Positions 38,060-46,586 of a DNA stretch of 64,000 bases are shown here, in pieces (the stretch's first letter is position 1; every line of letters begins with the position of its first letter). The stretch comes from Croceicoccus sp. YJ47 (lineage in GTDB: Bacteria > Pseudomonadota > Alphaproteobacteria > Sphingomonadales > Sphingomonadaceae). Where the stretch lies: assembly GCF_016745095.1 (NCBI RefSeq), contig NZ_CP067087.1:2778501-2842500 (forward strand). The letters are read 5' to 3'. A program made the position numbers and the translations under genes. A model generated the notes under the pieces. The model searched no databases. It was not told the DNA's origin and saw only the letters and a program-made list of their open reading frames with translations.

Positions 38060-39271
38060 TTGAGCAAGGTTCTGGTGATCGGTGCGGGCGGCGTCGGCAG
38101 TGTCGCGGTGCACAAGATGGCAATGAACAAGGATATCTTCACCGATATCACCCTTGCCAGTCGCACGGTTTCCAAATGCGACGCCATTGCCGAAAGCGTG
38201 AAGGACCGCACCGGCGTCGACATCGCGACCCGGCAGATCGACGCCGACGATGTCGCGGCGACCACCGCTCTCATCAACGAGGTCGGCCCGAAGCTCGTCG
38301 TGAACCTCGCCCTGCCGTATCAGGATCTGGCGATCATGGATGCGTGCCTTGCCGCGGGCGTCGATTACATGGACACCGCCAATTACGAACCGCGCGAGGA
38401 AGCGAAGTTCGAATATAAATGGCAGTGGGAATATCACGAGCGTTTCGAGAAGGCTGGGCTGACCGCGCTGCTCGGCTCCGGCTTCGATCCGGGCGTGACC
38501 AGCGTGTTCGCCATGTGGCTCAAGAAACACCGCCTCGACACGATTCGCCTGCTCGACATTCTCGATTGCAACGGCGGCGACCATGGGCAGGCCTTCGCCA
38601 CCAATTTCAATCCCGAGATCAACATTCGCGAAGTGACCGCGCCGACCCGCCACTGGGAGAACGGGCAGTTCGTCGAAACCCCGGCGATGGGCGTGAAGCA
38701 GACCTTCGATTTTGCCGAGGTCGGCGAAAAGACGATGTATATGATGTATCACGAGGAGCTGGAAAGCCTCGCCAAATTCGTGCCGGAAATGGAACGTGCG
38801 CGCTTCTGGATGACCTTCGGGGATGAGTATATCAAGCACCTCACCGTGCTTCAGAACGTGGGCATGACGCGCATCGACCCCGTCATGTACGAGGGCAAGG
38901 AGATCATCCCGCTGCAATTCCTGAAGGCCGTGCTGCCCGAACCGTCGAGCCTTGGCTCCACCACCAAGGGCAAGACCAATATCGGCGACATCGCCACCGG
39001 CGAGGCGAAGGACGGGCTGGGCGAAAAGACGTTCTATATCCGCAATATCTGCGACCATGAAAAGGCGTTCGAGGAAACCGGCAACCAGGCCGTGTCCTAT
39101 ACCACCGGCGTGCCCGCGATGGTCGGTGCGGCGATGATGCTGACCGGCAAGTGGGACGGCGCGGGCGTGTTCAACATGGAGCAGTTCGACCCCGATCCCT
39201 TCCTCGACATGCTGGCCCAAAACGGCCTGCCGTGGGAGGTCGAGGAACTGTCCGGCCCGCTGGAATTCTGA
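38060..39271 (+). CDS. Carboxy(nor)spermidine dehydrogenase (saccharopine dehydrogenase-like)
   Basis: 403 residues from TTG 38060, with AGGAG 7 bases upstream. It condenses aspartate semialdehyde with putrescine (or diaminopropane) and reduces the product with NADPH to carboxyspermidine. The Rossmann start is VLVIGAGGVGSVAVHKMA; the DTANYEPREEAKFEYKWQWE and GSGFDPGVTSVFAMW blocks are characteristic of the bacterial CASDH group rather than true saccharopine dehydrogenase. The matching decarboxylase lies two genes downstream and ornithine decarboxylase, the putrescine source, one further. The stop overlaps the next start by one base. Confidence 0.9.
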   Translation: MSKVLVIGAGGVGSVAVHKMAMNKDIFTDITLASRTVSKCDAIAESVKDRTGVDIATRQIDADDVAATTALINEVGPKLVVNLALPYQDLAIMDACLAAGVDYMDTANYEPREEAKFEYKWQWEYHERFEKAGLTALLGSGFDPGVTSVFAMWLKKHRLDTIRLLDILDCNGGDHGQAFATNFNPEINIREVTAPTRHWENGQFVETPAMGVKQTFDFAEVGEKTMYMMYHEELESLAKFVPEMERARFWMTFGDEYIKHLTVLQNVGMTRIDPVMYEGKEIIPLQFLKAVLPEPSSLGSTTKGKTNIGDIATGEAKDGLGEKTFYIRNICDHEKAFEETGNQAVSYTTGVPAMVGAAMMLTGKWDGAGVFNMEQFDPDPFLDMLAQNGLPWEVEELSGPLEF

Positions 39272-39654
39272 TGCGCGGTTTCGCGACCATCGGACTTGCG
39301 CTGGCGATGGCGGCCTGCGCCCCGGCGCCTGTGGCGGAGGTGCCGGCCGATCCGGCGCCGGTTTCGGAGCCGCAGTCGGTCGCCAATCCGCGCCATATCG
39401 ACCCCGCCGCGTGCGAGGCGTCGGGCGGATATGTCGACAGGCGCGGGCGGGGGCAGTTCGAAACCTGCGTGCATCCCTATGCCGATGCGGGGCAAAGCTG
39501 CACCGATAATCAGCAATGCGATGGCAAGTGCGTCACCGAACCCGATGCCGGCATGACCGGCGTCGTCGGCGAATGCCAGGCGGACGATGCGTTGTTCGGC
39601 TGCTATGCCGAGGTTGTCGATGGCGCCGCCGTGCGCGCCATCTGCGTGGATTGA
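39271..39654 (+). CDS. Cys-rich lipoprotein inside the polyamine operon
   Basis: 127 residues. Lipobox MAAC puts the lipidated Cys at residue 16. After a Pro/Ala linker the mature domain has eight further Cys (blocks AACEASGG, FETCVHP, QSCTDNQQCDGKC, GECQAD, FGCYAE and AICVD), suggesting a compact disulfide-bonded fold outside the cytoplasm. I do not recognise the family. The start overlaps the carboxyspermidine dehydrogenase stop (TGATG) and the decarboxylase begins 12 bases after its end, so it is translationally embedded between the two enzymes. No functional reason for this placement is evident. Confidence 0.8.
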   Translation: MRGFATIGLALAMAACAPAPVAEVPADPAPVSEPQSVANPRHIDPAACEASGGYVDRRGRGQFETCVHPYADAGQSCTDNQQCDGKCVTEPDAGMTGVVGECQADDALFGCYAEVVDGAAVRAICVD

Positions 39655-39666
39655 CGGGGCATTTCG

Positions 39667-40839
39667 ATGGAAACCAGGGCAGGCGATCCCGGTGCGTTCG
39701 CGCATTTCGACCTCAACCGGGTAGATAGCCCGGCTTTCGTCGTGGACGCGGCGAAGCTGCGCGAAAATTGCCGGATCCTCGCCGATATTCGCGATGCGGC
39801 GGGGTGCAAGGTGCTCGCCGCGCTCAAGGCGTTCTCGATGTGGTCGACCGCGCCCATCATCGGCGAATATCTCGACGGGGTGTGCGCCTCGGGATTGTGG
39901 GAGGCGCGGCTGGCGTCCGAATTCTACGACGGCGAGATCACCACCTACTCCGCCGCCTACCGCCCGGACGAGCTGGAGGAGGTGTGCCGCTTGTCCGACC
40001 ACGTCATCTTCAACTCCCCGGCACAACATATGCGGGCGGGCCTCATCCTCGAACAGGCGCGCAGCACGGGCGGCGCGTTCGACGTCGGCCTGCGCCTCAA
40101 CCCGCAGGTGCCGACCGGCGAAGTACCGCGCTACGACCCGTCGAGCCCCGGCTCGCGGCTCGGCTTCCCCATCGATCAGCTTACCGAAGAGCATATGGAG
40201 GGGATCGACGGCATCCATTTCCACAATCTGTGCGAGCAGGATATCGAGCCGCTGCTGAAGACCTGGGACAAGGTCTTCGATGCGATCGAACCGTGGTTCG
40301 GACAGCTCAAATGGATCAACATGGGCGGCGGGCACCACATCACCCGCGCCGATTATCAGCGCGAGGAGCTGGTCGAATTCCTGCGCGATGCGGCGGAGGA
40401 TACCGGCGCCGAAATCATCATCGAACCGGGTGAGGCGGTCGCGCTCGACGCCGGGATTCTCGTCGGCACGATCCTCGATTCTGGCGAGAATGAGATGCCG
40501 ATTGCGATCACCGACATTTCCGCGACATGCCACATGCCCGACGTGATCGAGGCGCCCTACCGCCCCGCCATGCTGCACGAGGGCGGGGCGGGTGCGCCCG
40601 TGCGCCTCGGCGGGCCGAGCTGTCTGGCCTACGATGTCATCGGCGACTATCACCTGCCCGTGCCGAACGAGGCGGGGCAGCGCATCGCCTTCCTCGATCA
40701 GGCGCATTACTCGATGGTGAAGACCAACACGTTCAACGGCGTGCCGCTGCCCTCCATCTGGCTCTGGGACAGCGAGACCGATGCACTGGAAAAGATTCGC
40801 GATTTCGGCTACGAAACCTTTCGCGACAGGCTGAGCTGA
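39667..40839 (+). CDS. nspC: Carboxy(nor)spermidine decarboxylase
   Basis: 390 residues. PLP enzyme of the alanine racemase fold that decarboxylates carboxyspermidine or carboxynorspermidine. Lys in LAALKAFSMW is the PLP lysine; other blocks are SGLWEARLASEFY, GIHFHNLCEQDIEPLL, INMGGGHHITRADY, IEPGEAVAL and GPSCLAYDVIGDY, which supplies the active-site Cys. It completes the aspartate-semialdehyde route to spermidine with the dehydrogenase two genes upstream. NspC preference between spermidine and norspermidine precursors cannot be read from sequence; ornithine decarboxylase nearby favours spermidine. Confidence 0.93.
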   Translation: METRAGDPGAFAHFDLNRVDSPAFVVDAAKLRENCRILADIRDAAGCKVLAALKAFSMWSTAPIIGEYLDGVCASGLWEARLASEFYDGEITTYSAAYRPDELEEVCRLSDHVIFNSPAQHMRAGLILEQARSTGGAFDVGLRLNPQVPTGEVPRYDPSSPGSRLGFPIDQLTEEHMEGIDGIHFHNLCEQDIEPLLKTWDKVFDAIEPWFGQLKWINMGGGHHITRADYQREELVEFLRDAAEDTGAEIIIEPGEAVALDAGILVGTILDSGENEMPIAITDISATCHMPDVIEAPYRPAMLHEGGAGAPVRLGGPSCLAYDVIGDYHLPVPNEAGQRIAFLDQAHYSMVKTNTFNGVPLPSIWLWDSETDALEKIRDFGYETFRDRLS

Positions 40840-40905
40840 CCGCTCGTCGCTTGCGTGCTGCGGCTGGGCCGGTGCGCGCTTGTAAATCATCCGCGCGGAT
40901 TTCAC

Positions 40906-40933
40906 TTGCAGTTCATGCACCACTGCCTATATC
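40906..40933 (+). promoter_or_regulatory. Candidate sigma-70 promoter for ornithine decarboxylase
   Basis: TTGCAG (40906-40911) and TATATC (40928-40933) are separated by 16 bases. Transcription would begin near 40940, just before the folded leader. It suggests that ornithine decarboxylase has its own promoter rather than depending only on the upstream operon. Confidence 0.45.
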
Positions 40934-40941
40934 CGCCCCCC

Positions 40942-41011
40942 GCTGCCCCATGGGGACTTCCAAACCGCAAGGCAGCTTTTTGTGCAATTACCGTCCTGGG
41001 GGTCCCTTGAA
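40942..41011 (+). promoter_or_regulatory. Structured 5' leader of ornithine decarboxylase (possible speF-type element)
   Basis: A perfect 6-base-pair stem, GCTGCC (40942-40947) with GGCAGC (40971-40976), encloses GGGAC (40953-40957), which can pair with GTCCC (41002-41006) in a pseudoknot-like fold next to the gene start. An ATG at 40950 begins a 30-codon frame ending at 41042 that overlaps the decarboxylase start in another frame. A conserved speF leader is known upstream of ornithine decarboxylase in alphaproteobacteria; whether this is that element was not tested. Confidence 0.5.
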
Positions 41012-42205
41012 TTGTCCATCCATCCTGACGCACTGGCTGTAGTTCGCGACACCGCTCCGGACGAACCCGTCATTCTCAACCGCCCGCATGCGGCGCGGCG
41101 CGCGGCGCGTTTCTTTGTCGATAAATTCCCCGGCAAGGTGCTCTACGCGGTAAAGGCAAACCCGTCCGCCGATCTCCTGCGCGTGCTGTGGGACGGGGGC
41201 GTGACCCATTACGACGTCGCCAGCATTGCCGAGGTCCGGCTCGTGCGCGAAACGCTGCCGGAGGCGACGCTGTGCTTCATGCACCCGGTCAAGACCGCCC
41301 GCGCGATCGAGGAGGCGTATTTCCAGCATGGCTGCAAGACCTTCAGCCTCGATTCGATCGAGGAGTTGGAGAAGATCCGCGCCGCGACGAAGGATGCGAA
41401 GGATCTGCGCCTGTGCGTGCGACTGCGCGTGTCGTCGGAATATTCGGAGCTTTCGCTCGCCTCCAAATTCGGTGCCGAGCTGGCCGATGCCCCTGCGCTG
41501 TTGCAGGCCACGCGGCAGGTCGCGGACTGGCTTGGCGTATGTTTCCACGTCGGCAGCCAGGCCATGACGCCCTTCGCCTATGTGCAGGCGCTGGAGCGCG
41601 TGCGCGCCGCCATTGCCGAGGCTGCGGTGCTGATCGACATGATCGACGTCGGCGGGGGCTTCCCTTCGATCTATCCGGGTATGGAGCCGCCGCCGCTCGA
41701 CGATTATTTCGCGATCATCCACCGGCATTTCTACGCATTGCCGATCGCCTACAACGCGGAGCTTTGGTGCGAGCCGGGCCGCGCGCTGTGTGCGGAATAC
41801 AACTCGATGATCGTGCGGGTGGAAAAGCGCCGCGGGAACGAGCTTTACATCAATGATGGGTCTTATGGCGCGTTGTTCGATGCCGCGCATATCGGCTGGC
41901 GCTTTCCCGTGCGGCAGGTCGCCGAACCGGTCGAGGGTGCGGAAATGGCCGATTTCGCGTTCTACGGCCCGACATGCGACGATGCCGATTTCATGGAAGG
42001 GCCGTTCAACCTGCCTGCCGGGATCGATGCGGGCGACTATATCGAGATCGGCATGCTCGGCGCCTATGGCGCGGCGATGCGGACCGGGTTCAACGGCTTC
42101 GGCACCGGTCCTGTGGAGACGGTCAGCGATGAGCCGATGGCGAGCCTTTACCGCGGCGACCGTACCGATCCGCGCGTGTCGGACAATGTGGTCAGCCTGC
42201 GATAA
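41012..42205 (+). CDS. Ornithine/lysine decarboxylase, type III PLP fold
   Basis: 397 residues from TTG 41012; GTG 40982 would add 10 residues that overlap the folded leader. It makes putrescine (or cadaverine) in the cytoplasm. PLP Lys is in LYAVKANPS; further blocks are VCFHVGSQAMTPFAY, IDVGGGFPSIYPG, ELWCEPGRALCAEY, the substrate Cys-Asp region YGPTCDDADFM, and GAYGAAMRTGFNGFG. The family is the bacterial/eukaryotic ODC type, distinct from SpeC. It supplies putrescine to the carboxyspermidine enzymes just upstream. Ornithine is the likelier substrate, from family; lysine is possible. Confidence 0.9.
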   Translation: MSIHPDALAVVRDTAPDEPVILNRPHAARRAARFFVDKFPGKVLYAVKANPSADLLRVLWDGGVTHYDVASIAEVRLVRETLPEATLCFMHPVKTARAIEEAYFQHGCKTFSLDSIEELEKIRAATKDAKDLRLCVRLRVSSEYSELSLASKFGAELADAPALLQATRQVADWLGVCFHVGSQAMTPFAYVQALERVRAAIAEAAVLIDMIDVGGGFPSIYPGMEPPPLDDYFAIIHRHFYALPIAYNAELWCEPGRALCAEYNSMIVRVEKRRGNELYINDGSYGALFDAAHIGWRFPVRQVAEPVEGAEMADFAFYGPTCDDADFMEGPFNLPAGIDAGDYIEIGMLGAYGAAMRTGFNGFGTGPVETVSDEPMASLYRGDRTDPRVSDNVVSLR

Positions 42206-42250
42206 TCACTGCGGGCGGGATGCTGCGGCGTCCCGCCCGAAGGCGCGCGC

Positions 42251-42634
42251 GTGCGCTTGAATCAGGTCACCGTCGGCGCCACCGATTTCCGGCAGAGCGT
42301 CGATTTCTACACCCGCCTGGGCCTCCGGCTGATTGTATCGGCGCGGGAGGAATATGCCCGCTTCGACATGCCGGAGGGGGATGCCACACTATCGGTGCAT
42401 GTGCAGGATGAGGTGCCCGAAACCGGCCCGATGATCTATTTCGAGGTGGGCGACGTGGATGCGGTGGTGGCACGCCTGCGCGCCGCCGGCATCGTGTTCG
42501 AAAGCGATCCGGTGGATCAGCCCTGGCTCTGGCGCGAAGCACGGCTGCGCGATCCTGCGGGCAATCGGCTGTGCATCTTCCATGCGGGCGTCAACCGGCG
42601 GGATCCGCCATGGCGATTGCCGGTTACGGATTGA
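42251..42634 (+). CDS. Glyoxalase/bleomycin-resistance (VOC) family protein
   Basis: 127 residues from GTG 42251. A single VOC module pair: QVTVGATDFRQSVDFYTRLGLRLIV at the start, FEVGDVDAVVARLRAAGI in the middle and ARLRDPAGNRLCIFHAG at the end. Metal ligands are not obvious, so I assign only the fold. It follows ornithine decarboxylase by 45 bases and may be its co-transcribed partner; no link to polyamines is evident. Confidence 0.82.
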   Translation: MRLNQVTVGATDFRQSVDFYTRLGLRLIVSAREEYARFDMPEGDATLSVHVQDEVPETGPMIYFEVGDVDAVVARLRAAGIVFESDPVDQPWLWREARLRDPAGNRLCIFHAGVNRRDPPWRLPVTD

Positions 42635-42664
42635 CGCGGCACCGCACGGAGCGCGCCCGCGTGA

Positions 42665-43879
42665 TCAGGCAGCCAGCCGCATTTCCAGCCGGTCCCAGAT
42701 TTCCACGAGAGCCTTGGTCAGGTCGCGCATCATCGCCTCGTCATGGGCGGGGCCGGGGGTAAAGCGCAGACGTTCCGTCCCGCGCGGCACGGTCGGGAAA
42801 TTGATCGGCTGCACATAGACGCCATATTCGGCGAGCAATATATCGCTGATCTTCTTCGCCTTGACCGGGTCGCCCACCATGAGCGGCACGATATGCGTGG
42901 TGCTGTCCATCACCGGAAGTCCGGCATTGCGGAACATCGTCTTCAGCGTGGCGGCAGCGGCCTGCTGCGCGTCGCGTTCGGTGCTGCTGCCCTTCAAATG
43001 GCGGACGGAGGCCAGAACGCCCGCGACGAGCACCGGCGACAGCGACGTCGTGAAAATGAAACCCGGTGCGTAGGAGCGGATGCAATCGACGATCTTTTCA
43101 TCCGCCGCGATATATCCGCCCATAACGCCGAACGCCTTGCCCAGCGTCCCCTCGATAATGGTGATACGGTCGGCGGCCTTGTCCCGTTCGGAGATGCCGC
43201 CACCGCGCGGTCCGTACATGCCGACGGCGTGAACCTCGTCGATATAGGTCAGCGCGTTATATTTGTCGGCGAGGTCGCAGATCGCGTGGATCGGCGCCAC
43301 GTCGCCATCCATCGAATACACCGATTCGAAGGCGATCAGCTTCGGCGTGTTCTCATCCTCCGCGGCGAGAAGCTCCTCCAGATGGGCGAGGTCGTTGTGC
43401 CGCCACACGCGCTTCTCACAGCCCGAATTGCGGATGCCGGCGATCATGCTGGCATGGTTGAGCTCGTCCGAAAAGATCACGCAGCCCGGCAGCAGCTTGC
43501 CCAGCGTGGACAGCGTCGTGTCGTTGGAGACATATCCGCTGGTGAAAAGAAGCGCGCGTTCCTTGCCGTGGAGGTCGGCCAGCTCACGTTCCAGATCGAC
43601 GTGGTAATGGGTGTTGCCGCCGATGTTGCGGGTGCCCCCGGAACCGGCGCCGACATCGTGCAGCGCCTCTTCCATGGCCTCGACCACCTTGGGGTGCTGC
43701 CCCATGGCGAGATAGTCGTTCGAGCACCACACGGTAATCGGCTTGGGCCCGTTGTGCCCGGCAAAGCACCGCGCATTCGGGTAGGCGCCCTTGTTGCGCA
43801 GGATGTCGATGAAGACCCGGTAACGCCCCTCGGAATGGAGGCGGTCGATTGCCTGATCGAAAATCTGGTCGTAATTCAC
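42665..43879 (-). CDS. hemA: 5-aminolevulinate synthase
   Basis: 404 residues from GTG 43879, the usual length of alphaproteobacterial HemA. It condenses glycine with succinyl-CoA to 5-aminolevulinate (C4 pathway of heme). PLP Lys is in [14 protein letters not shown]; other blocks are [57 protein letters not shown] and [10 protein letters not shown]. No upstream operator recognised. Succinyl-CoA may come from the propionate genes or KorAB in this window. Confidence 0.95.
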   Translation of the reverse strand: MNYDQIFDQAIDRLHSEGRYRVFIDILRNKGAYPNARCFAGHNGPKPITVWCSNDYLAMGQHPKVVEAMEEALHDVGAGSGGTRNIGGNTHYHVDLERELADLHGKERALLFTSGYVSNDTTLSTLGKLLPGCVIFSDELNHASMIAGIRNSGCEKRVWRHNDLAHLEELLAAEDENTPKLIAFESVYSMDGDVAPIHAICDLADKYNALTYIDEVHAVGMYGPRGGGISERDKAADRITIIEGTLGKAFGVMGGYIAADEKIVDCIRSYAPGFIFTTSLSPVLVAGVLASVRHLKGSSTERDAQQAAAATLKTMFRNAGLPVMDSTTHIVPLMVGDPVKAKKISDILLAEYGVYVQPINFPTVPRGTERLRFTPGPAHDEAMMRDLTKALVEIWDRLEMRLAA

Positions 43880-44051
43880 GCTTCGGGTCCCGTCGGCCTC
43901 AAGACTTCGTCGTTGCAACCGACCTGTCAAACGGCGCACCCAAACGCGCGAAAAATCGCGCCTGCCGGGGGCAGGACAGATTGCTTGGCATCGCCCATAG
44001 ACGATTGCGCCCACCCATGCAAAAGGCATTTTGATCCGAAACGGGCGAAGA

Positions 44052-45005
44052 TCAGTCCTCGCCGGGGGGGACGAAAATGCCCGGCTGCCGCAATCCGTAG
44101 CGCAACAGGCCGAGCGCGGCATCGCTGTTCTGAATTTCGCGTTCCAGCGTATCGATGTCGTTGCCGGCTATCACGATCAGGTCCGGGGCCTGCCGCTTGA
44201 GGTCGGCAATCACTTGCAACCAGCCGCGCATGGCGGCGCGATCGCGATTTTCGAGCATGTCGGTGACGATGCGCGCCGGTGGTTTCTGTGCATGCCAGGC
44301 CCGCGCGATGGGGGCATTCGGACCGGTAAAGAGCAGTTCGCGCCCGCTGATCATCCGGACATAGATCATGCGGGTCGCGGCATCGAAGCCCGGGGCGGGG
44401 ATCGACACGATGCCCGGTGCGATGGCGCTGGGCCGATCGTCGGGGAGCAGGTTCGGCATTTGCTCCCGCTCCGTGTCCGCCGGGATTTGGGCGCGCAGCG
44501 CACGGGCTTGCGCTTCGCCCAGCCGCGCCCTGCGCAGCGTAGGGAGCCCCGATGCGTAGAACGGGCCGGTTCCGGTCAGGAGTATCGTGGAGGCCTGCTC
44601 TATCCTACGGTCGAGCTCGGCCCGGCGGGTGGCGGAATATCCCTCGACATCCTGCGCGATGGCGGCGCTCTCGTCCATGGCGGCGTCGATGACGATTGCC
44701 GGCTGACTGGCATAGTTGATGGCGTAACCGATGGCGGCGACGTGCGGCGCGTGAAAGCCCGATCCCGCGACGAGCAGATTGCCCGGCTTGCGATCGACCG
44801 CGGTGACATAGGCGACGATGTCGGTGGGCGCGGCGCCGGGTACCGCCTCCGAAAGCTCGCGCAGGCGGGAGATGTCGATCCGGGGCGCCGGCGCATCGCC
44901 GTCAGCGCGCCCGTCGAGCAGAAGATACCAGTACAGTCCCAGGAACAGCGCGGCCACGACCCAGAACAGCCTGCGCGCCAAGCGTCTTTTCCGCCCAAAA
45001 GCCAT
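44052..45005 (-). CDS. Membrane-anchored MBL-fold homologue lacking metal ligands
   Basis: 317 residues. A basic N-terminus and one membrane helix (about residues 9-30) anchor a large outside domain. The domain follows the order of metallo-beta-lactamase proteins ([10 protein letters not shown] like the VDTG strand; [17 protein letters not shown] where THxHxDHxGG is expected; [28 protein letters not shown] where GHTPGSQMIYVRxxDGxELLFAGD is expected; IAGND where PGHD is expected). Every metal-binding His and Asp in these places is replaced, so it looks like a pseudoenzyme. This alignment is by eye. It lies 36 bases downstream of murI, probably in one transcript. Confidence 0.6.
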   Translation of the reverse strand: MAFGRKRRLARRLFWVVAALFLGLYWYLLLDGRADGDAPAPRIDISRLRELSEAVPGAAPTDIVAYVTAVDRKPGNLLVAGSGFHAPHVAAIGYAINYASQPAIVIDAAMDESAAIAQDVEGYSATRRAELDRRIEQASTILLTGTGPFYASGLPTLRRARLGEAQARALRAQIPADTEREQMPNLLPDDRPSAIAPGIVSIPAPGFDAATRMIYVRMISGRELLFTGPNAPIARAWHAQKPPARIVTDMLENRDRAAMRGWLQVIADLKRQAPDLIVIAGNDIDTLEREIQNSDAALGLLRYGLRQPGIFVPPGED

Positions 45006-45041
45006 TACGCGATGAACCCCGCCCCCATCATGCCTGCGCTT

Positions 45042-45878
45042 CTATGACAGAATTTCGAATTTCTCCAACCCGCGCATGCGCAAGGTGGGATAAAGACGGG
45101 CAAGATCGGCGTCCTCGCGCGTGAAAACCGCGGTGTCGGGCCGGGTTCGCGTCATCGGTTGAGCCTTGGTCAGAAACGCGATCCGCCGCGCGATGCCATC
45201 CGCGCCGTCCACCAGCGCGACATCCCCGCCGAATGCGGCGCGCAATTCATCGCGCAGCAGCGGGAAATGCGTGCAGGCGAGCACCAGCGTATCGATCGGC
45301 GCGGCCCCGCGCATGTCCGCCATTTCGCGCAGCCGGTTGGCGAGGTTGACGATCGCCGCGCCATCGACCGGCGCGCCGCGCAACTTGCCTTCGGCAAGGC
45401 TCACAAGCTCCGGCGCGGCCAGCCGGATCAGCGTGCAGCCTTGCGCAAATTCCTGCTCCAGCCGGTCGACATAGCCCTGCCGGATCGTGGCCTCCGTCCC
45501 GATCAGCGCAATGGTGCCAGTCTTCGTCAGGGCGGCGGCAGGCTTGATCGCAGGCACCGTGCCCACGATGGGGATGTTGAGCACGTCGCGCACCATGCCC
45601 AGCGCAATGGTGGAGGCGGTGTTGCACGCGATACACGCGAGCCGGGGCCGGAACCGCTCCGCCATGCGGCCGAGCAGCCCCGCCACGCGCGCCGCGATTT
45701 CGGCCTCGCTCTTCTCGCCATAGGGCAGCCCGCCATTGTCGGCGGCATAGATCACCGGCATGTCCGGCATTTCGCGGCGCAGCGCGTCGAGCACGGTGAG
45801 ACCGCCCACCCCTGAATCGAAGATCAGAACGGGTGCATCGCCGCGCATGTCGGGCGTCGGTAAGGGGGCGGTTGCCAT
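45042..45878 (-). CDS. murI: Glutamate racemase
   Basis: 278 residues. It makes D-glutamate for peptidoglycan. The two catalytic Cys are in CIACNTASTIAL and VLACTHFPLL; the N-terminal FDSGVGGLTVLDALRREMP, DNGGLPYGEKS and TVPAIKPAA are family blocks. AGGGCGG precedes ATG 45878. Divergent from plsY over 110 bases. Confidence 0.95.
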   Translation of the reverse strand: MATAPLPTPDMRGDAPVLIFDSGVGGLTVLDALRREMPDMPVIYAADNGGLPYGEKSEAEIAARVAGLLGRMAERFRPRLACIACNTASTIALGMVRDVLNIPIVGTVPAIKPAAALTKTGTIALIGTEATIRQGYVDRLEQEFAQGCTLIRLAAPELVSLAEGKLRGAPVDGAAIVNLANRLREMADMRGAAPIDTLVLACTHFPLLRDELRAAFGGDVALVDGADGIARRIAFLTKAQPMTRTRPDTAVFTREDADLARLYPTLRMRGLEKFEILS

Positions 45879-45989
45879 GGTGCCGCCCTATCGCCGCGCG
45901 GCTCACCTTTTGCAAGCCGGGCGCTTGAGCCTTGCCCGGGCAGCGCCTATGCGAAACGCGAACCGGCAGGGAGGCCCGTTGACACCATC

Positions 45990-46586
45990 ATGTCCGCACA
46001 TGCAATTTTCGCGGCCGCATTCGGCTATCTGCTGGGCTCGATACCGTGGGGCATCGTGCTGACCCGCGTGACGGGGGCGGGGAACCTGCGCGAGATCGGA
46101 TCGGGCAGCACGGGGGCCACGAATGTCCTGCGCACCGGGCGCAAGGGGCTGGCCGCGGCGACATTGCTGCTCGATCTGTTGAAAGGGCTTTGCGCCGTGC
46201 TCATCGCGGGGGCGCTCTGGCCGGAGGCTGTGCCATTGGCGGCCATCGGCGCGGTTGCGGGCCATTGCTACCCGGTCTGGCTGCGTTTCAACGGCGGCAA
46301 GGGGGTCGCGACGATGATGGGCGTCGTCCTGGGCCTGGCGTGGCCCCTGGGGCTGGTATTTGCCGTGGTGTGGCTCGGCCTGCTCGCGGTGCTGCGCATT
46401 TCGTCGGTCGCGGGGATGAGCGCGGCAATCTCCGCGCCGCTGGCCGCGTGGGCGCTCGGCTACTCCGATTTTATCGTTGCGGGTGTCGTGATGGCGGCGC
46501 TGGTGCTGTGGCGCCACCGCTCCAACATCGCCCGGTTGATGGCGGGTAGCGAACCGCGCATCGGGGGCAAGGGCCCATCGCGGTGA
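45990..46586 (+). CDS. plsY: Acyl-phosphate glycerol-3-phosphate acyltransferase
   Basis: 198 residues, five membrane helices. First acylation of glycerol 3-phosphate in phospholipid synthesis, using acyl-phosphate from PlsX. Conserved parts: GYLLGSIPWGIVL, GSGSTGATNVLRTGRKG, LRFNGGKGVAT and the C-terminal LWRHRSNIARLMAGSEPRIG. The stop overlaps the dprA start as GTGA. Confidence 0.95.
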   Translation: MSAHAIFAAAFGYLLGSIPWGIVLTRVTGAGNLREIGSGSTGATNVLRTGRKGLAAATLLLDLLKGLCAVLIAGALWPEAVPLAAIGAVAGHCYPVWLRFNGGKGVATMMGVVLGLAWPLGLVFAVVWLGLLAVLRISSVAGMSAAISAPLAAWALGYSDFIVAGVVMAALVLWRHRSNIARLMAGSEPRIGGKGPSR

